Assembly (NCBI RefSeq): GCF_027942865.1
Contig: NC_134526.1
Span: 9,704,284 to 9,768,283 of the forward strand
Length of the DNA: 64,000 nucleotides
Direction of reading: 5' to 3'
Source of the DNA: Odontesthes bonariensis
Taxonomy: Eukaryota; Chordata; Actinopteri; Atheriniformes; Atherinopsidae
Shown one piece after another: positions 12,401 to 24,400 of the stretch. Each line of letters starts with the position of its first letter. The first letter of the stretch is position 1. The translations under genes and the position numbers were made by a program. A model generated the notes under the pieces. It did no database searches, had not been told where the DNA came from, and saw only the letters and a program-made list of their open reading frames with translations.

Positions 12401-15400
12401 GCATTTAAGAAAGATACATCCTCTGGTGATGGTGCAGACAACACCAGCAAAAAAGTGACGTTAGTGTTGTGACTGAAAAGTCTAAAGAAAGAAAACAATT
12501 CTTAGACTTCGAGTAAAGGTGTCAAATGAATGGATTTGCAGCCTCTACCCTCCTCTCCATTGTGACTAAATGAACACAGGCAAGACTTGAAAATATGACC
12601 TCATTATGTTGGAACATGTATGGAGATGCAAAAGGTCAACATGCTGACAAAGAATGTCACCCGTTATGACAAATCAAAACTTATGTTGGATTTGTGTATG
12701 AAACACAGTAAGGAAAACATAGTAATGTGCATTTTTTTGCTATGAAAATGATTTATTGTATGTTCTGTCATAAGACGGGGTTGGACTGAGCGTGACATTG
12801 GCCAAAATAGGAAACTGTGTTGCCTAACCTTTACGTAGGACTTGTGATCAGTAAACAACAAGTTAAACTGGGAGTAAGTGAATGAATGATCACACAGAAA
12901 TGAAATAATTGCTGTTTTATCTTGTTACAAAACACGAGTTCGGTTGTTGAAAAGGCTGCTAATATTTCCACTGTTGGACCCCTCCTTACATGGACTTTGT
13001 GGCTTGTTAAAGTAAATACTTCATTAGGATGTTTGCTCCAATCTGGAAAACCGTATTTTAGGGTACGAAAAACAGCCTCAAAAATGTCTCCTGCTGCTTT
13101 ACTTTATCTCATTTTTGCACCAATAGTAGCGTGTATAAATGAGTTTTTTAAATGCAAATACACCTGCCTAAAAAGGCCCATTAAAGCCTTACCCATCACA
13201 TAAAGTATCCAGTTTATCATCAGTGCTCTGTGGGCTAAAACGTTCCGCTTCAGTATAGCTCTACCTCCTAGTGGACAGGACCGACTATTCAACAATATGA
13301 GAGCTAGCATTACACTGCATCATTTAGGTTGTGCTTCTTGAAATGACTCCACGACTCCAAATATTCAGGGTAGTTTCTATGTTTGACTGGACTGCAGGCG
13401 TCAGTGCCACACAGAGACACAGACGGTAAGCTTGTCAGCAGTGACCACTTGTGTTTTTTCAATTTTCTCTTTCAGAACACAAACTTTGCCTGATAGTTTA
13501 AAATGATTCTTTAATAGTCTTTTTTCCTTTAAGAGGAAATCGTTGTCACAGTGTGGTTGTTCCCAGGTGGTCGACAAAGAGCCTCTCTCTCACCAGCAGT
13601 TTTGGCGGGAGATGCATCCTCTTCCTCATCCTCCTCCCCCTCACAAGCGTCTTCCAAAGGATAGACACCTAGGTTCTGCATATGTGCTTCAGCCATCTTC
13701 TGCACAGCTACACACACACACACACACACACGGACGAACACGCAAACAGGGAGACGGAGACCCAGACACATGGACACAGACACAGGGATAGAGGGATATG
13801 TTGTTTTGGTTTTAGCACGCTTCAACACTGTCAGTTTTTATCAAGCCTCACGGCGGATTTTGGATGCATGCCAGGCAGGCAGGAAGCCAATCAAGCACAT
13901 GCGCTGAAAGACAGACGAACAGCAACAAAACGGTACTCGACACAGATTTTTTTTATAGGATTGCTTCCGTTCTGTTTTCAGTCCATAGTTCTCACCCTGT
14001 TTTCCCATCTGTTTGTACTACCTGTCCTTCTCAGCGCTTTCTGGCAGCACTGACTCTGGCTCTCTATCTCTCTGCATTCTCATCTCTCCTGTGATGTTAT
14101 CTCACCTCCCCCTCTCACTTACTCTAGGTCACCTTGGCTTCTACCTCTATCATTTTTTTCACACCAGTGCAGTACTGAGGCAGGTCTCTACATTTTTTTT
14201 TTTTTTAAGCTTTAAGGTAGGTTATGCAACTAGAAATCATGAGTTTGCTCTCTCCATCCCTCTCTGCGTCTGAGCTGGAGAAGGGCAGATTTCTGATGCA
14301 GGAACGAGGCTTCCAGGCTCATTATATCATATCTCATCACATGACACAACACACACCCAGAGACCTTTATTCATGACACACAGCAAAGACACAAAAGAAA
14401 AGCATGTGTGTATTTCAATCATGCCTGCACGCGTGTTCATGCCAGCGTGTGTTTGCGCCACAGCTGTATACACAACTGACTGTAATCCTGGATGATCCAG
14501 ACTTTCCTCGACTCACACTCAGTGTCTCACAGCTGTCGCACTAATCTCTGTTTCTCCCTTTCTCTTTCTGTCAAAGACAAATACACTGAACCTGTTTTCA
14601 CTGTACATTAAAAGCAGAAACGTATAGAAGCACGGAGATGCATATCACAAATGCGCATGCAAAGAAGAAACATAAGGCCTTTTATTGCGCACCGACCCAT
14701 CTGTCACAAGCAATTTTTTTCACTCTTTGTCCGGGACCATAAGGCATAAGAGAGCAAGGAGCACAGAGACAGCAGCGAAGCAAGGTAAAACAAATGAGGA
14801 CTTAAACACAAGGATGAATCACAACACACACAACCGCCACCTGCAGAATGAAAGCTGCTTGCACCCACCTTTGAGTGAAGGAGGCTGATACACATTTGGG
14901 TTCACACGTTTTGGTTTGAGGACTCCATTCTCCCCAACAACCCACTGTGAAGAAAGGGGATAGAAACATTAATCCTGATTTTCTCCTTCAGTTTCCCAGT
15001 AAACCACCACTCCAAACAAGCTCTGTGGCACAACCACAACCAAACTGCATGTTGTTGTGTCTTTTGGAATTCCTTTTTATCATGTTTAATGATTTAACAC
15101 TGTCAGTCTGTACAGTTGCATGTACAGTTAAGTCAAGCTACAGTTATAAATTGACTCAGTGATTCTATTAGACTGGTGTCCTTGTCCCAGAATACAAGTA
15201 CTGGAGGGGAATCAATTTCATTGTGTGTCCAACACTTCAGTTGGTGGCCTGAAGCTCCCTTTTAGTTCATTAGTATCTGGCTTTTTCCGATTGATCGATT
15301 ATGTCATTTGACAAACAGCTTAGCTGGCGGCAAATTGGTACTTCGTTGAGAAGTAGATTGGACAGATTTACAGTTTGCTTTGCTTCTCTCTCCTTTTTTA

Positions 15401-18400
15401 GGTGCTTTTTTTAAAATGGTGCTTTCAGTTTCTTTGGTTTGACACTCTCTCATTAATTGTTCATTTTTTTCTACCATGTTGTTTGAAACATTGCCGTCTT
15501 TCTTTTTTCAGCGGGAATTATGTTTTGATCTCGTTTTCTAAACAGCTGTGCTTCTAAATGTGTTTTATTGAAATTGTGTTTTGTTTGGCTTTTTGAAATG
15601 TTCTTTGTAAATCTCTTTTCCTAATGTTTTCGTGAATTCTTGTTTTTCTTTGTTGTTGTGGGCTTTTTTGGTTTTGTTTATCGTATTTCGTTAAATACTA
15701 TGTTTTAAACCCCAGGGTAACCTTATAATTGGCATCCAAAGATTCTGTTCTTAAACTCATCTAAAATAATAACAAACAACATACTCCCTGTTTATCAAAA
15801 AAGATAAAAACCTTTAGCATTTCTGTATGTCACGTGAAGTTGTGGCATGGATTAGGTCAAGAACTGGAGCAATGTCCAAGCATGTTCCAGTTCAAAGGAC
15901 AATACAAAAGAAACACCTGTTGCAAAATACAGAAAAGAAGAAGGGCTTTGACCGGACGCTCACACTAAATCATTATTGTTATCATTGGTGTAGCATTTTG
16001 TGTTGTCTATAGTTATGAATGGTAAATGATTCATCATTGACTGATTGTGGAGAAAGGGTGGGACTAAATATACTTGAGCTTCTTCCCACTTCTTTTGAGC
16101 CTGTTATATGTCTTTATTATTGTTATATTAATGTTGTATTGTTTCAACATGTTCAGATTAATCTCATCAAATTAAATACACACATTTAAACTGAAAAGCA
16201 CATTCCAAATCATCAAAATTACAAGTCATGACATTTTGATTCCAAGTAAATTTCACGCATTTAATTCAAAATGCATCATAAACTGACAATGACGCAGTTT
16301 ATGATGCCAACATTATGATGCCAGCATATTCAAGCCCAAAATGCACTGTTTGTCTGCTCTAAGTGGCTGTCATTTTCTGTCTTTCTGTGGTTTTCTTATC
16401 ATCTGGATTGGCCATGCATGCAAATCAATTTTTGCAAGACTGATTTAGCTTTTCATAATTATTTGACTGATACTGCATGTTAGCAAGAGCACACAGTCTG
16501 CAGGGCTGAACGTTTCCTCAGAGCCCAGCTGCTAATTCTTCATCTTCATTGTAATGTGACAAAAATGTTTTGACAAGATAGGAACAAGTGTTTTTTTTTC
16601 TCCATAATTTAAAGTAAACTCATGACCAGTAGGACAGTTCTTCTTTTTTTTCTTTTCTTTTTCTCTGTAAAAATGTTATCTCCAAATTACAAGTCGAAAT
16701 TGACCCTTTAAGCTCAAAGTTTGGACACAACGTGCATGGGCTTGAACAACAGCTGATCACACAACACAGGTTTGTGATGATGGACACATTACAGGGTCAA
16801 GCAGGGTTTAATCTCAGTCTACATCGTTAGGAGGGATTTATTTACCTTGTTGATAAGGCGGAAAAGTAAAGGAAGAGAGATGAGAATCCACTGACACTTA
16901 GAATAAAAAAGTGTTGTGACTTCACCTTTACCTGATGAGTAGACTGATCATCATCGGGAGATGATTGTTCAGCTACTCTGAAGAGTGTGGCAGGTGTGGG
17001 CCTCCTGCGTCGGATCTATAAACAAACACACAAACATAAAGGGCAGCCATGAATAAATGAATAGTCAAAGTGTATCATTAATAACGCTCAGCACACCGCC
17101 ATATCAATCAAATTTAAAATTCATTGGCAGATCATGCTGATTCATAGCACAGGGAACCCTTGCTGACTTCATTAGTGTTGTTGTCGAGCTGTAGCCAACA
17201 GCAAGTTTCAACCATCAGTACTGCTCAGGTCAAAGCACACGCAGTGGTCAGTAGAGCAGATGAAGATTAGTTCAAAGCTTTCTTAGGTCGCACGCAGACA
17301 AGGTTCTGCAAGTTAAGGTGATGTGTCAAAAAATTTCATACAGGATTGCTTTTAAATCAACAATGTCCTCACATGTATATAAAAATGTTTTATCACCTTT
17401 ACGTGCTACATCCACTGTTATACACCCTCACAAAAACATGATCGATGGGAAACAGACTAAATGAGCCCCAGCCACATTCCAATGTCTCTCCACATTCCTC
17501 ATTTGAGGCATTAGTCAGGTAGCGGGCAGTTTGAGGAGCACAAGCACAGCCATGTGAACCGGTGGTCTCACTCACGTCTCTAGCATAAGCTATATACAGT
17601 GGACTCTCTGTCCCTGGAAAGAAATGTCCAGCTGTGCACCCCAATCGGTCTAGGAAATTGTGGCCTTCCTGTGGGATTGTGCTCCAACTCGAGTTAATTT
17701 ATGCAATTTGAGTAAAGCACTTGTACTCTTTAGAATCTAAAGGAAGGTTTATAGCTCATCGACACGCTATCTAAAGCACAGGATCCTGCATATGGGGAGG
17801 GAAAGTTAAAGAATGTTTTGCTGTGTTTTTGCAAAACATATTGGTGCACATCACGCAGTGCAGATGATTACTCAATTGACTGTTTAACATAAAGAGAAAA
17901 AAACAATTAAGAACACTTGGTGTACATTAAGAGCTTCAAGCTTGGTAACCATTGGTTAATCTTAAGAATTCTTTATTTATTCTGTCATTGAATCCAATTT
18001 TATTAAATAACTTGTGATTAGTTAGTTAATGATTCATTAATAAACAAGTTTCAAAACTTTTCTTTGGTTATTAATATGCACCACAGCCACTTAATTGGGA
18101 TTTGTTTCTGTTTAAGTTAGAACATAAAATAGCTGGTTAGTGTTGCTTTGGTGTGATAAACACAGCTCATATAACCTGCACATTCCTCACAAACTATCAC
18201 TATATCACACTGTGCCAGACCCACCAATCTCCTTGAGCTGAGGAATGAAATTATGATGCATCGTTCATTTTCCAGAAAATCAAGTTTCCCTGACATTTGG
18301 GTTGAGGGAAAAAAATAAATAAATGGATTACGGATGGAAATGAAATAATTGTATGTTTGGGGTTCACTATCATGTCACCTGAAGGCTGCAAATATACAAA

Positions 18401-21400
18401 GCAACAGGCAAACTAAAGCACTGCTGTGGCATCATTTTAAAGCCTTTGTGGAGAATAATATGCTGCAAACTGCAAACTTGAAAGATTAAGTAATGATTCA
18501 TTCACGAATATTCACCTATAAATCAATCATGGTTTGTAAAGAGTTGTTCCTTTTTTACTTGGAACCAGCTAATGAATAGCACATCTGAAAAGGACACTTT
18601 TAGTGCTGCTTAATGAGTAGTTTCTTATCATTCTTATTCCACTGACAGTAAGTAATCATAAAGTGTATCTGTTAGCTAACTATGAAAGGCTGTTTCCATC
18701 ATTTGGAAATAAAAAATACAAAGGATCTCATAATAGTAAAGAGTTTTCATATAGTTATTACATACCATTTCATAAGTGTGACTTTATATCGAAAAAATAT
18801 CATTTAGTGACTTGTTATTCCAATTTAAGTAACTATCATGAGATTGGATCTCATGATAGTCACGTAATAGTCAAAGTAATAGTCACGTCAAAAGATAAAA
18901 GATAACTATGATTTGCATCTCACGATTGTGAACCAAGTTACAAAAGACTGTGTGACTAGCAGTTAGTGCCTCAGTCATTCCTCATTTCTTCCTGTAATCA
19001 CCCTGTTGTTTTACAGTATTACACAATTATAAGTCACACGAGAGAAAACATATTTTGTTTTTTTCTGCAAATTTACAATCTAAGCTATTAAGCAGTGAGT
19101 CAGAAAGAAAGTCTAAAACTTAATTTTGGAATAAATGATTATTAGTTTGTCCAGGTCTGCAACATCCTACTTATGTGCAGTGGTTTAAAGTTTTTCTGGG
19201 ATTATACAGTGAGAAAAAGCAACAATCAAGTTATTCAACTTAGTCTCTGCTCTCCATGAATGAGCCAACTCTTAACAAGGCACCTTTCGAGCGAACAGGA
19301 AGAAGCTGTTTGATACTCAAGCTAAGTTCTAGGTGGAGTATCCGTTTATTTAAATGCTCTGTGCGAAATGTGTTAAGCCTTATTCATAAAGAAAATGGAA
19401 CAGAGCTCTGTGTCTTGGCTCACGTCAGCACAATTCTGACTGAATAGTTGCAAACATCAGAAAAATAACAAAAGCGGTGTTAAGTCCACTTGGCATTTCA
19501 AACAAACAAGGCATTGAAGAGTGTCCTCTGCAGAGCAAGCCAACCTTGGCCATGACGTGAACCTGTCCACCGCTGTTTACGGCACACACAACATTGTAGG
19601 AATAGAGCTAAGCATCCTGGCGTCATTTAGTGTAGAACGGCTCCATACAGAGAGTTATGTCTGTGTTTGTTGTCCTTCTGTCCTGTTCGGTGAGGTGTGC
19701 GTCATCGCAGCGAGGTGGGTGTTGCCAAAGCAGAGGCTTGTTGAACGTCAAGCTGGAAACCAGTCCCTGTCCAATTTGTCAACACAGAGTAATCGACCAT
19801 AGATTTCACCCCCATTTATGACACCAGATACACACTTTAATCTCATCATGCAACTTCCAGCTTTCCTGTCCCTCTTGGATGTTGCACACTATCTGGCTTT
19901 CTCTCATTCACATCTCATTTCCATCTCACTTGATCCTCTGCTTCCTCTATCCTGTGTATGTCCATTTCCATTCCTCATTCCTTGACAGTGACATTACCCT
20001 CATGTTCCCTTATCCTTTCAATCACAAGTGTGCATCTTGTCTGCAATCATATCATTTTCCTTTAGCTTGTTGACACGTCTGCTCTTTCTTTTCCTCATTT
20101 TTCTCTTTTGAGTGGCAGGGTGCATCTATACAAGGCTACCTCTGACACCCCTTCATAACCCTTTTCCTCTCCTGGAGGGTGTTGAGGCCTGTGGCAGCGT
20201 GCTGCTAAGAAACCTGCTGACTCTGCCTGTGTGACACCTGCTACCTGCTTTGCAGGGCAGGCTGAGGTGATCGCATACAACCCGCAAGTGAGAGGAGACA
20301 CCAGATGTTGCCATGACAAAAATGACACCTGTGTCCTGAGGAATTAAAGCCATTAAAATGAAAAATATACAGATGCATTCCTCTGCCTGTATGGTGCATT
20401 TTTACAATGTTAACAGTGAGATAATGACTCAGTTAATGACTTATCTGTTATGATTTGTTATTAGTCAAAAATTACCATTTAGTCTTAAATCCAATTCATG
20501 ACCCAGGGGTAATTCTCTCTTAAAGTATCACTGAGTACAATTGTTGAATAATGACGGCAAAGTTAAAATGATTGTGTGGGATAATTGAGGTCACCGTGGT
20601 GCGTAATCTGATGATCCATTTAACCGAATGAGTGCTCACATGTAACGTAACTGTGTGTGTGTGTAAATGATAGTCATTCTAATTTAGTTTATTCATCTTG
20701 TAAAATGGCAAAACAGGAATATGGCAGCACTCCATCCTACAATTGTGTGATTCACAGCTGCGTAATATCACAAAGTTGATAAATACATTTTTTAAAACAA
20801 AGGGTTTCTCGCTTTACGTACTTTACGTGGTGGCAGTGTTGCTGGTGATATTGCCAGTGCCAGATGAAAAAAACACACTATGACTCTAGTAATTTTCCAG
20901 CCTTAAAACCACCCCACTCTGCCCGAGTTACATAATATCGTATGTGACTTCCTCAGTTATGGCAACACTGGAGCACAGCATGTGAGATTACTCAAGCTAT
21001 GCTTTATCCCTTCGTCCCCTCCCTCCTCCACATCCCTAAACCCTCTTGCTCCCAATCTCTCGACCCTTCTGCATCACTGGTAGCAATTGTTTTTTGTTGC
21101 AGGACCAGTTGCAGTGGGTTTGCACTGAGCTGCCAAAGCCTTTCAGTGGTTCCACAGGTGCAGACTTCCCAGAAGGCAGCAGCACTTTACCCGGCTCCAC
21201 AAAGAGCTTTGGCCAAGATAAAAACATTGGCTCATTGATCACAAAGGGGTACATGAGTTTGTCTAAAGCTGATGAGGGAATTTTGAGTCATCTGCTGACT
21301 GTGCATTGCATGAGGAGACTGGGAGACAGAGAAAGGTCCAGATTTATTGAAAGATGGCAAGGAAAACTATTTGGCAAAGCATTTTTTTTTTATTACACCT

Positions 21401-24400
21401 TTAACAGAAATACTTTTATATTCTGTGATTAAGTTGCTTACATTTCAAAAGGGTTTAGTGGCGGGGAATAGTAATTGGTCATTAAAAACTGATGACTTTG
21501 CATTTTTCTGAGTTTGTACAAAGATTCTGTGTGTATGTGTGTGTGTGTGTGTGTGTGTGTAGGCTCAGGACCGTCTAGGTTAGCAGCCTGGGTGTAGATT
21601 AGCTGATATGGGTCTGTTCCCTAGAGGCCGTTCTTTAATCTGATGCTCTCATGCCAGGCCTATAAAAAGCAGCTGCAGTAGGACGGCATAAACTAGATCG
21701 GAGGGGTCTCTGGGGGCTCTGTGGGATGAGACAAAAAGCCTGTAAATTTCTGTGCTGGGGCTTGACAGCCAGGGAAGTGTGCTGTGCAGAGTTGACCTCA
21801 ACACGATGTTAGCACAGAACGAAATACACCTCACATCTCTTTTTTTTGGTTGCTTACATCCCTTGTGTACAATATAACACTCAATTACATCAGGTCATCT
21901 TATCAAGCTCTATGTGTCAGCTTTCTGTGATATGGTTGGAACATCATTCAGGTCCACATGGTATAAGGCTCTAACACTCAGGTAGTAAAAATCCATATTT
22001 GATATATTTTCCATCCACACTTTCTTTCGTGATGGATGGATATGGTCCACACGCAGGCCCTGATATAAGCTCTTGTGTACATGCGTGATACATAGAGCAG
22101 CCTTTTTAAGCTTGAAACTTTATGGAGTTAGTTTGACCACCAAATGCCAATAAATGCAGAATAACTTTTCGGTTTGGTTTTGACCTCATACTTCACCCTC
22201 TGAGTTTTGCTTATTGTGTTATTTGATCAGGGCGAGGACTCTTTGTGTCGCATCCTGTCACGCCCAGAGACTCTTGTTTTTAGTTTTCATGTTTAGGTTA
22301 TGCTTTTGTTTTCAGTCCATCTTTAGTTTTTGTCATGCCTTAGTTTCCCTGCACTCTGTTTATTAGTTCACTCACTTCACCTGTGTTTTTTTCCCTCAGC
22401 TGCACTCACTCCCCAATCACTCTCACTCCCTATTTAGTTTCCTGCTTCCTCTGTCAGTTTTGCCGGATCTTTGTTGCTGTTGCTGCTGTTAGTTCTCATG
22501 CCACGACTAAGTTAAGTATTTATTCCATGCCATGTCAAGTGCTTTTGTTTTGTTTTGTTTTTGTTCACAACTACGTTTTTTCCGGCTCAGCCGTGTTTTA
22601 TGTTGGTACTTTGTTTTTGCTATTAATAAATCAACCTTTTTTTTGTAAGTCCGCATCCGTGTCCTCCCTTCCACACCCTCAACCTGACACATCCACCTCA
22701 GCAAATTCAGATAACTTCATTATTGGTGGTGTTGTAATCCCTAAATTCATTAAAACAGACTTAATTTAAATCCACTCTAACACTTTCTGCTAACTAAATT
22801 TTTTTTTTTTCAATTCGCTGTCACTATTATTTGCAAGGCTTCTCTTTCTGACCTCGGGTACGCTGAACATCAAGTCCCTGATCCATTTCAGCTGTGCCAA
22901 TTTCTGAGTTAGAGGAGCCCAGCCACAGTTTTATTCCGTCTCTGCTGCTGTGATCTTTAGCAAGATTGAACTCTAAAGAGCAACTCAATTAAGCAAAGTC
23001 ATGATGTCAACCCTTTTCTCTGAGCCAAGCTCCCCAAGAGAGCCTTTTGAACTGATGTAGCGGGGCCTCATGTGGTGCTCTAAATGCAGTCTAACAATGG
23101 GTTCGATAAAACAGTAAGGTGGAAATTTAACTCCTTTTTTTTTTTTTTTTTTTTTTCAACATTTGGATTTTCAATGCATATAAATGCCAAACTTCTCTTA
23201 TATTGAACTAGTCAACAGGCAATCAATGTCAAACTCTATTTTTTAGCCTTTCCTCTTTTTTTAATTCAAAGGACCCAATTACAAGGACTGTGAAGCTGTT
23301 GTTTGTGTCTCATTTGTGTGTGAGCATATCCGCATTGTTCTTGTTAGTTTGTTTGTATTCTGTTTTCTTTGGATTGGACACATTATTGGTTTCTGTCTAG
23401 ACTCAACTGACACCCGGCTCCTCTCCTCCAGATAAAGCTGGCAGATAAAATAAGGTACACCAATCAAAGGGCAATGATTAGATATTCATGTGACAACCAG
23501 CTCTGTTCAGGCTATATCCATTCATCACTTCCAAACAGTGCTGCCAGGCAATTTCAGTTGGGTTGCACTGCATTACTGCTTATTGAGTTTCTACTTGTTT
23601 TTTTTCAATGAGTCATGGACATTTCTACGAATAATTTCAATCACAATAGAGGACACATGCACTGTAGGCTCATTCCTATTCAAAGACATGGCATTGCTGA
23701 ATACCCACGAGTCAGAGAAGCTCGTGCATGTTGCTTCTCAGCATCCATTTAACACTTTTGCAGAGACCTTTGGCCCCACCACTGGCTAACTGAATAAACA
23801 GATGGGCGGCAGATAGCATCTGGAGGGGCTCTCCAATGACCCCCAAATAGAAAATGTAATTACGCCGCACCCACTGGCAGAATGATATCATACCCAGACA
23901 ACCCCCTCCCACCCCATAACTCTCTTTTCCTCTGTCACACAGCACCCCACAGCATTTATGTAATTAGCTGGTGATAGCTGCTTGGTCTGTTGTTCCAGAG
24001 ACTGTTGGAAGAATAATTTACTATAGAGCTGTGCAGATAATGTGCCACTGGCTGATGAGTGACAGGAAGCCACCTGCAAGGCCACAGTGCACAGCATGGG
24101 AGGTGCCAATCAAAGCTTTCTTAGAGATGATGGCATGGCTAACAACCTGCAGTTACTGAGCTAAATATGCCCTTCTTCTTCATACATTTAGAGTCAGCTG
24201 TAATACTGTGTGTCGCTCACACAGAGTAGTTCCAGAGGTCAAAATCCAGGCTCAAACAAAGGACATAGTAGCTATAGTTACTCATCTGCACCGTCATATG
24301 TACCCACAGGTGATAAATGACCAAAAAGGTTTCTGTTGATAGTTGCTATGCAACTTACTAACAATTTAGAACCAAAAAGCTTGAGGTTTCAACATCATTT

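Noticed and set aside
13255..13275. CTACCTCCTAGTGG as a fifth CTCF-like site
   Set aside because: The reverse complement CCACTAGGAGGTAG lacks the GGC of the core.
21046..21432. 128-codon plus-strand ORF
   Set aside because: Lies in a ppp1r1b intron; no homology recognised and no splice or promoter context.
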